Notes: generated by a model not told the origin, from the sequence alone. A DNA stretch of 64,000 nucleotides from Kitasatospora sp. MMS16-BH015 (GCF_002943525.1 NZ_CP025394.1:1178001-1242000), one strand, 5' to 3'; positions 39,801 through 48,236 are shown, counted from the first letter of the stretch. Translations and numbers: made by a program.

Positions 39801-40978
39801 AGTTCACCAACGCGACCGGCCTCCTCGTCATCGAGAAGGGAAACCTCTGGTACTACCCCGCCGGGATCGGCCAGGTGACCAGTCCGACCACGATCGCCGA
39901 CTTCGCCAGTCCCATCCAGCTCACCACAGACCGGAGCTGGGGCAACTACGACCTCATCGTTCCCGGGGACGCACTGGACACCAAGTCCCCCGCCACGCCG
40001 ACCCTGTGGGTCCGCGCCCGCAGTGACGCCGGCACCGTCCACGCCGGCGACATTTACCAGTACGCGCTGGAGTTCGGCACCGCCACCGACAAGGCGAACC
40101 CCACCGGCTACACCATCGTCACCAAGATCGACCAATACCCCGCCACACCCATCGGCACCGGAGTGACTGTCCAGGACTGGCCCGTCGTCGGCGCCGCGAG
40201 CCTCACCAGCGACGACGTCCCCGACCTCTGGGCCCGGGGCAGCACGACCAACCAGATCACCACCTGGGCAGGCGTCACCGACCCGAGCAAGCCCGGCGCC
40301 CCGGTCGTCGCCTTCACCCGCCGCGACGACCAGTGGACCCTCTCCCAGACCAGGACCGACGCCAACAACTTCAACAACCTCACCGTCACCGACCCGGTGT
40401 CCTGGGGCACGCCGCTGCCGTCCATGCCCGGCTCCACCGGCTCCCTGCGGCTCGACGGCGGAATGGCAACAGCGGCAGGCACCGCCGTCGACACCAAGAG
40501 CGCCTACACGGTCAGCGCCTGGGTCAAGCTCGACAACGTCGCCAGTTACCAGACCTTCGTCTCCCAGGCGGGCACGAACACGAGCGCCTTCTACCTCCAG
40601 TACAACAAGGCCCTCAACGCCTGGACCTTCCTGACCACGTCCACCGACTCATCCGGAGCTACGCAGTACATCGCCCACAGCAACCCGCAGGCCGTCTCGG
40701 GAAACTGGACTCACCTCGTCGGCACCTACACCCCCGGCGACACCAAGGGTCCTGACGGCTCGCTCACGCTCTACGTCAACGGCGAGTACGCCGGCTCCGC
40801 CGGCGTCCCCAACACTGACCAGAACTCCTGGTCCGCCTCCGGCCCCCTGACCATCGGCGGCGTCAAGCTCACCGGCGGCGCCACCAGCAACCAGGTGCAC
40901 GGCAACATCGCCGACGTCCGCACCTACCCCTACGTCCTCACCAAGGAGCAGGTCAAGACCATCTACAACAACCAGTGA
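36812..40978 (+). CDS. Large secreted LamG/DNRLRE-type protein beside the RHS toxin
   Basis: A 1388-residue protein. The signal peptide (basic start, LALAVAALSLATSLGAPAAHA) is probably cut after A39. The N-terminal third has repeated beta segments (DLTPSQDLLTDPGTRFPVYIDPSWS), then a DNRLRE-like module (YQFDVRGWHNALVNSATLKI, TSWSNKPA). A middle FG-GAP-like segment follows (YGDFSGDARPDVLAPAPNGD). The C-terminal ~170 residues form a LamG/concanavalin-like domain (SAYTVSAWVKLDN, WTHLVGTYTPGDTKGPDGSLTLYVNGEYAG). No catalytic site is recognised; a surface-binding or delivery-partner role is inferred. The start is ATG at 36812 with GGAAG upstream. Such proteins often neighbour streptomycete RHS genes. 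Confidence 0.85.
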   Translation: MSRRSRPPRHRPPQAPPRLALAVAALSLATSLGAPAAHADDDGLPSAAAIAALDATHLGERPPGTVVDAALAQAKADGKDVPVLSLTTEYSETVATPDGHLRESRQVEPQRMKRDGTWIPLDATLTAGPDGTLSPTASSSVLTLSGGGAGPLAVMTNAGGQQLSITAPFALPAPTTTGDSALYPNVAPDTDLKVTVTKEGGFSTVLIVKTPAAAANPALRKLSWPTAAKGVKVSADSSGNISALDDTTGKPVFTAPTPIMWDSRTTTGNSPSTGTGAKAMARSFKAAAAPSDSAPAPVNPVTPPPGAPATSSASGPGAGAAVAAMPVAASNGTVDLTPSQDLLTDPGTRFPVYIDPSWSNRDANFQAWAWTESADPTRVSNGSTPGVDTNHLGVGQCGTRYPNGDPCTTTTYERSYYQFDVRGWHNALVNSATLKINEYSSADHSCTQTYPVSAYATTAIDGNTSWSNKPADGTLQETRDVGGSGGDGCYGNVPVYFNVTPAMSDAAKNSRDLLTFGIYGDQDNPFALKYFNASPALTVVYDLYPNIPTNLHTAPSPPRIFGTGIGGVGLTTTDVESCADVPASSYGWINTDTTALQSTVSTPTQPAPLLNEWAHIWDNTVPTDLNNNGWGNPVPNGGTTSYQLPANSLKDGHYYGWYAFTNDGIAYSPTAPVCHFAVDLTPPTLTLPSENDLVDTGKLQLPPSGNGQDSPIHTGETGYIKFQANDAPDPHGNGKVASGIAALRWSYDPAPAPNWGWVSPTWVPGGASAGINATGLPVRATHWGTNVIYVQVMDRAGNISASTAFSFYVPWSPVPLAYGDFSGDARPDVLAPAPNGDLLDYSQALTFSAPATVPGISGFPNAPGVVATKDQAPPVSNTPDSRIGWNKFRISHRGSKDNSRNVDDVFAHQDPNNANMDNGGPDLTYLKNSHTLNGTFTKDPTTLNRPLCQTSQAVQPTQPIPAPNCGPDDYGPATSWATVSQITPIGSPTTTLTPDGKFTNATGLLVIEKGNLWYYPAGIGQVTSPTTIADFASPIQLTTDRSWGNYDLIVPGDALDTKSPATPTLWVRARSDAGTVHAGDIYQYALEFGTATDKANPTGYTIVTKIDQYPATPIGTGVTVQDWPVVGAASLTSDDVPDLWARGSTTNQITTWAGVTDPSKPGAPVVAFTRRDDQWTLSQTRTDANNFNNLTVTDPVSWGTPLPSMPGSTGSLRLDGGMATAAGTAVDTKSAYTVSAWVKLDNVASYQTFVSQAGTNTSAFYLQYNKALNAWTFLTTSTDSSGATQYIAHSNPQAVSGNWTHLVGTYTPGDTKGPDGSLTLYVNGEYAGSAGVPNTDQNSWSASGPLTIGGVKLTGGATSNQVHGNIADVRTYPYVLTKEQVKTIYNNQ

Positions 40979-40998
40979 CCTGACTGCCCCGCACTAAA

Positions 40999-41040
40999 GG
41001 GTGGCTCATCCCTCACCGCACAGAGAGGGATGAGCCACCC
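40999..41040 (+). terminator. Strong terminator after the LamG gene
   Basis: A perfect 16-bp stem (40999-41014 with 41025-41040) and a 10-nt loop, 21 nt beyond the stop codon. It also faces the end of the convergent MarR gene (41092). Confidence 0.85.
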
Positions 41041-41091
41041 TCGTTGTGTCACAGGCACCGCACGGCTGGCCCCGCCGACGGGCACCCGGCC

Positions 41092-41568
41092 TCAGTCCTC
41101 GCCCTCGCGCAGGACCGTCAGCAGGCGTTCCAGGGTGGCCAGGTCCGCCGGGGGGAGGGTCAGCATGGCGGCCGGGGGGCGGGCGAGGATCCGGTCGGCC
41201 CGGGCTGCGGCGGCTCGGCCGGGGGCGGTGAGGGTGACCAGTTTGCAGCGGCGGTCCTCGGGGTGGACGGTGCGCTCGACCAGGCCGCGCTCCTCCAGGT
41301 CGTCGACGATCAGCGTGGTGTACGCCTTGTCGCTGGTGAGCTTGGCGCCTAGCTCGCGCATGGTCAACGGGCCGGGGACGAGGCGGCGCAGCGCCTTGGC
41401 GCGGGCGAAGCTCAGGCCGAGGGCGTCGCTGACCTGCTTGCGGCGGTCGCCGTGCTCCAACACCAGGCCGGACATCGCGGCCCAGATCCGGGTGGCCGCC
41501 TGCACCGTGGGGTCCTCGGCCTCAGCCGAGGGCGGGCGAGTCTCGTCGGCCGGGATGTTCACGTTCAC
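41092..41568 (-). CDS. MarR-family transcriptional regulator
   Basis: A 158-residue winged-helix regulator: LSFARAKALRRLVPGPLTMRELG (HTH), KLTSDKAYTTLIVDDLEERGLVERTVHPEDRRCK (recognition helix and wing) and the C-terminal dimer helix. The start is GTG at 41568, overlapping the MFS stop codon (GTGA), so it is translationally coupled to the efflux gene it presumably controls. The likely operator is the 41-bp palindrome upstream of the MFS gene. Confidence 0.9.
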   Translation of the reverse strand: MNVNIPADETRPPSAEAEDPTVQAATRIWAAMSGLVLEHGDRRKQVSDALGLSFARAKALRRLVPGPLTMRELGAKLTSDKAYTTLIVDDLEERGLVERTVHPEDRRCKLVTLTAPGRAAAARADRILARPPAAMLTLPPADLATLERLLTVLREGED

Positions 41569-43010
41569 GAGGTGGTGACCGCCGTTCTGGTCCGCTCGGG
41601 GCTGAGGCCGGCGGCGGTGCGCTCGGCGGTCCGCTGGGCCCACCGGCCGGTGGTGAGGATACCGAGCAGGAAGACCGCCGCCCCGCAACCGGTGGTGATC
41701 CACCAGCCGGCGTGACTGGCGGCGGTGAAGCCGGTGCTCAGCGGGCCGTGCACGGCGGAGGTGACCACCGAGCCGACCACGGCCACCCCGAGCGACTGCC
41801 CCACCTGGCGGCTGGTGGAGGCCACCGCCGCGGCCACCCCGGCCCGGCTGCGCGGCATCCCCGACACCGCCGTGTTGGTGATCGGCGAGTTCAGCATGCC
41901 GAACCCGAGGCCGAACACGGTGTAGGCGGTGAGCAGTCGCCAGGTCGGCGTACCGACGGTGAGCCCGGTCAGCAGGAACCCGCCGCAGGCCATCGAGACC
42001 CCGGCCACCAGAAGCGGGAGGCGCGGGCCGCGGCTGCCGACGATCCGGCCGGAGAGCGGCGCGAACGCGACCGTCATCAGGGCCATCGGCAGGGTGTACA
42101 CCCCGGCGCGCAGCGCGCTGAAGCCGCGGACGTCCTGCAGGTAGAGGATGTTGAGGAAGAGGAAGCCGGCCAGCGAGGCGAAGCCGGAGACCGCGATCAC
42201 CGTGGCGCCGGAGAACGGCGCGCTGCGGAAGAACTTCAGCTCGATCAGCGGCTCCTCCCGGCGCGACTCGTAGCCCAGCAGGGCGAGCAGCGCGATCAGG
42301 GCCAGGCCGAAGCAGGCGAGGGTGCGGGCCGAGGTCCAGCCGGCCTCGGGGGCCTCGATGATCCCGTAGGTGAGCGAGGCGAGCAGCAGGATGACCAGCA
42401 GCTGCCCGACCGGGTCGACCCGGCGGGCCCGCTCAGCCCGCGACTCGGGCACGAACCGCCCGGCCAGCACCAGCGCCGCGAGCCCGACCGGGATGTTCAC
42501 CCAGAAGATCGCCTGCCACCCGAACCACCCGGTCAGCAGCCCGCCGACCACCGGCCCGAGCGCCATGCTCACCCCCACCGTCGCGCCCCAGACCCCGATC
42601 GCCCGGGCCCGCTCCCGCGGCTCGGTGAAGGTGTTGGTGATGATCCCCATCGCCACCGGGTTGAGCATCGAGCCGCCGACGGCCTGCACGGTACGGGCCG
42701 CCACCAGCCAGCCGAGCCCCGGCGCCAGGCTGCACAGCAGCGAGCCGAGGGTGAAGAGCACCAGACCGGCCCGGAAGGTCCGGCGGCGGCCGATCCGGTC
42801 TCCAGTGGAGCCGGACAGCATCAGCAGGCTCGCGAGCACCAGCGTGTACGCGTCGATGGTCCACTGCAGACCGGAGACGGAGGCGTGCAGCTCCCGCTGG
42901 ATCGACGGCAGCGCCACGTTCACGATCGTGTTGTCCAACCCGACGATGAACAGGCTCATGCAGCAGATGGCCAGCACGGCCGCCCGCCGCCGAGAGCTGA
43001 GCTCGACCAT
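41565..43010 (-). CDS. MFS drug efflux transporter, DHA2 family (14 TM)
   Basis: A 481-residue proton-linked exporter. The N-terminal motif LDNTIVNVALPSIQREL (motif D1 type), the loop GDRIGRRRTF (motif A), and GPVVGGLLTGWFGWQAIFWVNIPVG (motif C) mark the DHA2 subfamily. About fourteen hydrophobic segments are present. The start is ATG at 43010; the extension to 43061 runs through the operator palindrome and is not real. It lies in an operon with marR downstream. The MMPL gene lies upstream on the same strand. Confidence 0.92.
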   Translation of the reverse strand: MVELSSRRRAAVLAICCMSLFIVGLDNTIVNVALPSIQRELHASVSGLQWTIDAYTLVLASLLMLSGSTGDRIGRRRTFRAGLVLFTLGSLLCSLAPGLGWLVAARTVQAVGGSMLNPVAMGIITNTFTEPRERARAIGVWGATVGVSMALGPVVGGLLTGWFGWQAIFWVNIPVGLAALVLAGRFVPESRAERARRVDPVGQLLVILLLASLTYGIIEAPEAGWTSARTLACFGLALIALLALLGYESRREEPLIELKFFRSAPFSGATVIAVSGFASLAGFLFLNILYLQDVRGFSALRAGVYTLPMALMTVAFAPLSGRIVGSRGPRLPLLVAGVSMACGGFLLTGLTVGTPTWRLLTAYTVFGLGFGMLNSPITNTAVSGMPRSRAGVAAAVASTSRQVGQSLGVAVVGSVVTSAVHGPLSTGFTAASHAGWWITTGCGAAVFLLGILTTGRWAQRTAERTAAGLSPERTRTAVTTS

Positions 43011-43021
43011 GGCACACCCCC

Positions 43022-43062
43022 AATGGTTGTACTCCTGCAACTGTTGCAAGAGTACAACCATT
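43022..43062. promoter_or_regulatory. 41-bp palindromic operator, probable MarR site
   Basis: AATGGTTGTACTC (43022-43034) is mirrored perfectly by GAGTACAACCATT (43050-43062); the inner part CTGCAAC-T-GTTGCAA is symmetric except for one position and the centre. It contains two overlapping TTG-n8-CAA half-palindromes. It lies 12 nt upstream of the MFS start codon and directly after the MMPL gene, ideal for blocking MFS-marR transcription. Confidence 0.8.
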
Positions 43063-43073
43063 CCTACCCGGGT

Positions 43074-45275
43074 TCAGTACCGCGCCGCGTGGGCCGGCTC
43101 GCGGGGAGGGGCGGCCGGCTCCGGGGTGGAGCGGGGGCGCAGCGGCCACCAGATGCTGCGGCCCAGCAGGGTGGCCACGGCGGGTACCAGCACCATGGAC
43201 AGCAGGAAGGCGGAGAGCAGGATGCCCAGGGCGGTGGCGAACCCGACCTGGCGGCTGGCCGGGGTGGCACCGAGGGCGGCGAAGGAACCGGCCAGGACGA
43301 GGGCGGCGGTGGCGATGGCCGGGGCGGTGTGGCGCAGGGCGCGGGCCACGGCGGAGCGGGCGGAGCCGGGCCGGGCCATCTCCTCGCGGATCCGGTCGGT
43401 GATCAGGATGTTGTAGTCGGTGCCGAGGGCGACGACGAAGAGGAAGAGCACCAGGGGCAGGGTGAAGGCCACCCCGGGGTTGCCGGCGGCATGCTGGAAG
43501 ACCAGGGTCGAGGCGCCGAGGGTGGCGGCGAAGCAGAGGCCGACCGAGATCAGCAGGACGGCCGGGGCGAGCAGGCTCCGCAGCAGCATGAAGAGGATCA
43601 GCGCGATCAGGGCGGCGGCCACCGGGAAGACGATCCGCAGGTCGTGGTCGACGACGGTGGCCACGTCCGTGAAGATCGCGGCCGTGCCGCCCAGGTGGGC
43701 GGTGAGCCCGGCCGGGGTGTGGGCCGCGACGGCGGCGCGCAACGGACCGGCCACCAGGTCGCGGGCCTGCTGGGACTGCTGATCGGCCGTCAGGTAGAGG
43801 TCGATCCTGGCCGCCCGGTGATCCGGGGAGAGCGTGGTGGCGCCGACCTTGCCGACCCCGGGCACCGCACCGAGCGCCCGCTCCAGCCCGTCGAGCCCGG
43901 CCGGCCCGTCGAGGGGCCGCGCGGAGTCCTTGGCCGTCACGTAGACCGTGGTGGGATCGGAGACGCCGGCCGGGAGGGCACGGGAGATCTCGGCGGCGGT
44001 CGCGGTGGCGGCGGTCTTCGGGCCGTCCGAACCGAAGCCGTAGTCCATCCGGATGCCGATCACGCCGGCGGCCAGCGCCGCGAGCAGGGCGAGCGAGCCC
44101 AGGGCGGCGAGCACGGGACGACGGGTGACCAGGTCGGCGAGGCGGGCGGCCACGCCCGGACGGGGTTCGAGCATCAGAGCCCGCGAGGGCCAGAACATCT
44201 TCCGGCCGCAGACGGCCAGCAGGGCCGGCATCAGGGTCAGGCTGCCGAGCAGCATCACCAGGACGGAGACGGCGATCGCCGGGCCGAGCACCCGGAACTG
44301 GCCGAAGCTGGCCACCCCGAGGGTGGCGAAGGCGGCGACGATGGTGAGGGCGGCCGAGGTGATCGCGGTGCCGACCCGGCCGGCCGTCTCGCCGGCGAGC
44401 TCCTTGCGGTCGGCCTCGGGCCGGGCCCGCAGGCGCTCGCGGAAGCGGAACAGCAGGAAGATCAGGTAGTCGACGCCGATGCCGATCAGCACCACCTGGA
44501 TGAGCATGGGCGTGCCCGGGTCGAGCTTGACCCCGGTGAGCATCGCGATGCCGATCACCGCCCCGCTGGCGGCGCCACCGATCAGGGTGACGGCGATCAG
44601 CGGCAGGATCGCGGCCAGCACGCCCCGGAAGACCAGCACGTTGAGCAGCACGATCAGCGCCATCACCAGCGCCCCCGTGATCTTCCCGGCGACCTCGTCC
44701 GCGTCCGCGGCGTCCACCGAGTCGGCGAGCCCGCCGGTGAAGCCGGTGCGCAGGCCCTGGGCGGCGAACTCGGCCCGGGCCGAGTCGCGGAAGGCCTTGA
44801 AGGTGCGCTGCAGGGCCGGGTCGAGGGAGTTGCCGACCAGGCCGGCCGAGAGCAGCTGGAACCGGCCGTCGGGGGCGAGCATCAGCGACTGCACCGAGGG
44901 CGTCTGCGAGTAGTCCTCGCCCAGGAAGGCCGGGGCGTCGTCCTTCAGCTTCGGGGTGACCACCCGCTGGTGGGCGAGCTTCTCGGCCGAGGCCGCGATC
45001 TTGCGCTGGTCGGCCTCGCCGAGCTTGGCGCCGTCGGTGCGGGCGACCAGCACGGTGACGGCGTTCGCGTCGGGCTTGACGCCGAACCGCTCCTCGGCGA
45101 TCCGCAGCGCGGCGGCCGAGTCGTAGCCGCGGGGCAGGAAGTCGCCGGTCTGGGTCTGCGTGACGCGGTACATCAGCGTCCCGCTCACGCCGGTCAGGGT
45201 GATGCCCAGCAGGACCCAGATGAGGATGACCTTCCAGGGGTTCCTGGTCGAGTACCCGGTGAGGGCGCGGATCAC
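43074..45275 (-). CDS. MMPL/RND-family membrane transporter
   Basis: A 733-residue protein with two repeats of one TM plus an extracytoplasmic domain plus five TM. Conserved pieces: WKVILIWVLLGITLTGV near the start, GIGVDYLIFLLFRFRE (first GxxxDY motif), GTDYNILITDRIREE (second), and the symmetrical AFATLGVASFGQFRVLGPAIA and SFAALGATPASRQVGF. The DY pairs carry the proton relay. The start is GTG at 45275, seven bases after GGGAG. It probably exports lipids or a metabolite. A divergent two-component system 266 nt away may control it. Confidence 0.92.
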   Translation of the reverse strand: MIRALTGYSTRNPWKVILIWVLLGITLTGVSGTLMYRVTQTQTGDFLPRGYDSAAALRIAEERFGVKPDANAVTVLVARTDGAKLGEADQRKIAASAEKLAHQRVVTPKLKDDAPAFLGEDYSQTPSVQSLMLAPDGRFQLLSAGLVGNSLDPALQRTFKAFRDSARAEFAAQGLRTGFTGGLADSVDAADADEVAGKITGALVMALIVLLNVLVFRGVLAAILPLIAVTLIGGAASGAVIGIAMLTGVKLDPGTPMLIQVVLIGIGVDYLIFLLFRFRERLRARPEADRKELAGETAGRVGTAITSAALTIVAAFATLGVASFGQFRVLGPAIAVSVLVMLLGSLTLMPALLAVCGRKMFWPSRALMLEPRPGVAARLADLVTRRPVLAALGSLALLAALAAGVIGIRMDYGFGSDGPKTAATATAAEISRALPAGVSDPTTVYVTAKDSARPLDGPAGLDGLERALGAVPGVGKVGATTLSPDHRAARIDLYLTADQQSQQARDLVAGPLRAAVAAHTPAGLTAHLGGTAAIFTDVATVVDHDLRIVFPVAAALIALILFMLLRSLLAPAVLLISVGLCFAATLGASTLVFQHAAGNPGVAFTLPLVLFLFVVALGTDYNILITDRIREEMARPGSARSAVARALRHTAPAIATAALVLAGSFAALGATPASRQVGFATALGILLSAFLLSMVLVPAVATLLGRSIWWPLRPRSTPEPAAPPREPAHAARY

Positions 45276-45541
45276 GGTGGTTCTCCCATGGCAGGGGGTA
45301 CGGCGCCGGGTGCTCCCGGGCCTCTTCAAGACCATCAGCCGGGCACCCCCGATCGCGTCCTGGCCAGGGAGGATCCGCCGCCGGGCCCCGGGCACCGGGT
45401 CCGGGCCCCGGACCAGGACCGGAGTACTGGTCCAAGGCCCTCCTCACGTCCCGGTCGGGGCCGCCCCGGCCCTGGGAGACTGGACCGACAGCGGAACACG
45501 CAGGCCAGAGCGCACGCAGGCCAGAGGGACAGAGGGAACAC

Positions 45542-46684
45542 GTGGACAAGGCACCGTGGACGCGGTCCGACGCCTTGGTGGCCGTCGGCGCTGCGGCGGT
45601 CGACCTGCTGGGGTACACCCTCGGCAACTCCGGCGAGGGCCTGCCGGTCAGCGTGCCGGGCTGCCTGCTGCTGGTGCTGGCGGCCCTACCGCTGCTGGTG
45701 CGGGGCCGGTGGCCGGCCCCGGTGCTCGGGGCGGTGCTGGCGATCGGGGCGGCCTTCAACCTCTCGGAGCCACAGCTGACCCACTTCGGGGCGGCGCCGG
45801 CCGTGGCGCTCTACACCGCCGTCCGGTTCTGCCGCCCGGCCCTCGGGGCGGCGGCCACCGTCGGGGCGGCGCTGGTCGTCCTGCTGACCCAGACCCACGA
45901 TCGGGCGCTGACCTGGTCGGACGCGCTCAGCAGCACGGTGGCGGCGGCCATGGTGGCCGTCACCGCGGTGGCGGTGCGCCGCTGGCAGCAGCAGGTGTCG
46001 GACAACCGCCGGCTTCTCGCCGAGCGCGCGGTGGCCGAGGAGCGGCGCCGGATCGCCCGTGAGCTGCACGACATCGTCGCCCACCACATCACCACCATGC
46101 AGCTGATGGCGGGCGGCGCCCGGGCCAACCTCGGCCGCGACCCCGAGGTGGTGCGGGAGGCCCTGGTCACCCTGGAGTCCTCCGGCCGGCTGGCCCTGCG
46201 CGAGATGCGCCAGCTGCTCGACGTGCTGCGGGCGGGAGACGAGGCGGGGCCCGGCCGGACGGCTCCCGACGCCCCGCAGCCCGGGGTGGACGAGCTCGGC
46301 AAGCTGATCGAGGACTCCGTCCGGGCCGGGCTGCCGACCGAGCTGCGGGTGGTCGGCGAGGCCCGGCCGCTGGAGCCGACCCTGGGTCTGACGGTGTACC
46401 GGATCGTCCAGGAGGCCCTGACCAACACCCGCAAGCACGCGGGCCGGGCCCGGGCCGTGGTCGAGCTCACCTACCGGCCGGAGGAGCTGCTGGTGGAGGT
46501 CCGGGACGACGGCGCGGGCGGCCCACCCGCTGAACCGACGTCCGGGCGCGCCGGGTACGGTCTGGTCGGGATGAAAGAACGCGTGGCCCTGCACGGCGGC
46601 AGCCTGACGGCCGGTCCGCCGGCCGAGGGCGGCTACCTGGTCCTCGGCCGGTTCCCCCTCGCCCCGACCGCAGCCGCCACCTGA
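45542..46684 (+). CDS. Sensor histidine kinase, NarL/DesK type
   Basis: A 380-residue membrane kinase. About four to five hydrophobic segments occupy residues 10-145. The HisKA_3 dimerisation domain has RRRIARELHDIVAHHIT, with phospho-acceptor H176. The HATPase domain shows VYRIVQEALTNTRKHAGRA (N box) and VRDDGAGG plus GYGLVGMKERV (G boxes). No large sensor domain is visible, so it may sense the membrane. It is 17 nt upstream of its response regulator. Confidence 0.93.
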   Translation: MDKAPWTRSDALVAVGAAAVDLLGYTLGNSGEGLPVSVPGCLLLVLAALPLLVRGRWPAPVLGAVLAIGAAFNLSEPQLTHFGAAPAVALYTAVRFCRPALGAAATVGAALVVLLTQTHDRALTWSDALSSTVAAAMVAVTAVAVRRWQQQVSDNRRLLAERAVAEERRRIARELHDIVAHHITTMQLMAGGARANLGRDPEVVREALVTLESSGRLALREMRQLLDVLRAGDEAGPGRTAPDAPQPGVDELGKLIEDSVRAGLPTELRVVGEARPLEPTLGLTVYRIVQEALTNTRKHAGRARAVVELTYRPEELLVEVRDDGAGGPPAEPTSGRAGYGLVGMKERVALHGGSLTAGPPAEGGYLVLGRFPLAPTAAAT

Positions 46685-46701
46685 ACCGGAAGGAACCGGG
46701 T

Positions 46702-47391
46702 ATGACCGAGCGGGCGGCCGAGCGGATCACCGTGCTGATCGCGGACGACCAGCCGCTGGTCCGGCGCGGTCTCGCGCTGATCCTTACTCCCGACCCCGGC
46801 TTCGCGGTGGTCGGCGAGGCGGAGAACGGCGAGCGGGCCGTCGCGCTGGCGCACGAGCTGCGGCCGGACGTGGTGGTGATGGACATCCGGATGCCGGTCA
46901 TGGACGGGGTGGCGGCCACCGCCCGGCTGGCCGAGGAGCTGCCGGGCTGCCGGGTGCTCGCGCTCAGCACCTTCGACCTGGACGAGTACGTGGTGGCCGC
47001 GCTGCGGGCCGGCGCCTCGGGCTTCCTGCCCAAGGACGTCTCGCCCGAGGAGCTGACGGCCGCGATCCGCACCGTCCACGCGGGCGAGGCTGCCGTCGCC
47101 CCGCGGCTGCTCACCGGCCTGATCGCCGCGTACGTGCGGGCCCCGCAGCCCGCCCGGACGGGCGCCCCCACCGCCACCGCCGAGGGCCTGACCCCCCGTG
47201 AGCTGGAGATCTGGCGGCTGATCGCCGCCGGCCTGGACAACGCCGCGATCGCCGTCGAGCTGGCGCTGAGCGTCTCCACCGTGAAGAACCACATCACCGC
47301 GCTGTTCGCCAAGCTCGGGGTCCGCGACCGCGCCCAGGCGGTGATCGCGGCCTACGAGACCGGCCTGGTCACCGCCCGCAGCACCGACTAA
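46702..47391 (+). CDS. NarL/LuxR-type response regulator
   Basis: A 229-residue two-domain regulator. Receiver: D15/D16, phospho-acceptor D61 in MDIRMP, T90, and K111 in FLPKD, all intact. The C-terminal LuxR HTH is at about 160-215 (LTPRELEIWRLIAAGLDNAA, VSTVKNHITALFAKLGVRDR). Paired with the kinase immediately upstream; the divergent MMPL gene is a plausible target. Its stop overlaps by 4 nt the stop of the next, convergent gene. Confidence 0.94.
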   Translation: MTERAAERITVLIADDQPLVRRGLALILTPDPGFAVVGEAENGERAVALAHELRPDVVVMDIRMPVMDGVAATARLAEELPGCRVLALSTFDLDEYVVAALRAGASGFLPKDVSPEELTAAIRTVHAGEAAVAPRLLTGLIAAYVRAPQPARTGAPTATAEGLTPRELEIWRLIAAGLDNAAIAVELALSVSTVKNHITALFAKLGVRDRAQAVIAAYETGLVTARSTD

Positions 47392-48236
47392 CGGGCCGTC
47401 AGGCGGGCGGCGATCGCCTGGTCGAGGGCGGCGGCGGTGGTGGGGATGTCCATCGAGGAGTTGTCGATGATCGGCAGCCCGGAGTTGTACCAGCCGGCCA
47501 TCCGGCCGTGGATCCGGGCCACCTCCTCGTCGCGCAGGCGGCGGTTGCCGGAGCGGCGGGCGTTGCGGGCCAGCACGGCGTCCAGGCCCGGGAGCAGCAC
47601 CACCGGGATCATGCCGGGGCCGATGTGGCGGTGCCAGCCGCCGAGGCCGACGGCCGGGCGGTCGGGGAAGACGGCGTCGTCGATGATGCAGGAGATGCCG
47701 TTGGCCAGGTAGTTGCGGCAGGCGAAGCCGCAGGTGCGGCGGGCCAGCCGGTACTGCGCCTCGGAGGCGTCGTTCCACCCGGACTGCGGGTCGGCGAAGC
47801 CGGCCTGCACCCACTCGCGGACGTCGTCCAGGCTCACGTGCGCCGTCGCGGTGGGCTGCCGCTCGGCCCAGTACCGGGCCACGCTGGTCTTGCCCGCCCC
47901 GGCGGGCCCGATCAGCAGCACGGCCAGCGGCCCGGCGGCCGAGGGGTACACGGGGTGGGCGGGCGGCATCGGGAAGTGCCCGGTGCCCGGCACCGCACCG
48001 GTGGCCGGCCCGGCACCGGCAGTCGGCCCGGCACCCGCGGCCTGGGCCGGCCCCGGCGCCTGCGGGCCACCAGCCGACGGAGCGACCGGCGCAGCGGGCA
48101 CACCCGGTGCGAGGGCCGACCCGGCGACCGGCGCAGCCGGTCCGGCGGCGGGCACCGGCACGGGCGCGGCGGCCTGGTACGGCGGCGGCGCGAGCGGGCG
48201 CGGCGGCAGGTGGCCGCCCTCCGTGTACTGCGTCAC
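47388..48236 (-). CDS. P-loop kinase-like ATPase with Ala/Pro-rich N-terminus
   Basis: A 282-residue protein. The first ~100 residues are low complexity (AAPVPVPAAGPAAPVAG...), probably disordered. The rest is a P-loop NTPase: Walker A LLIGPAGAGKTSVARYW, then HVSLDDVREWVQAGF, GISCIIDDAVFPDRP (Walker B-like) and GMIPVVLLPGLDAVLARNARR. This resembles zeta-toxin/chloramphenicol-phosphotransferase or gluconate-kinase type small-molecule kinases, but I cannot name a substrate. The start is GTG at 48236 with GGAGG four bases upstream. Confidence 0.75.
   Translation of the reverse strand: MTQYTEGGHLPPRPLAPPPYQAAAPVPVPAAGPAAPVAGSALAPGVPAAPVAPSAGGPQAPGPAQAAGAGPTAGAGPATGAVPGTGHFPMPPAHPVYPSAAGPLAVLLIGPAGAGKTSVARYWAERQPTATAHVSLDDVREWVQAGFADPQSGWNDASEAQYRLARRTCGFACRNYLANGISCIIDDAVFPDRPAVGLGGWHRHIGPGMIPVVLLPGLDAVLARNARRSGNRRLRDEEVARIHGRMAGWYNSGLPIIDNSSMDIPTTAAALDQAIAARLTAR

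Noticed and set aside
25346..41091. The toxin island as an intact integrative element with attachment sites
   Set aside because: No tRNA gene, direct repeats or intact integrase are visible at the borders; only remnants support past mobility.
41712..45779. A 1355-codon plus-strand open frame opposite the MFS and MMPL genes
   Set aside because: Low-complexity Gly/Arg/Gln translation with no domain pattern, overlapping two clear transporters and entering the kinase gene out of frame.
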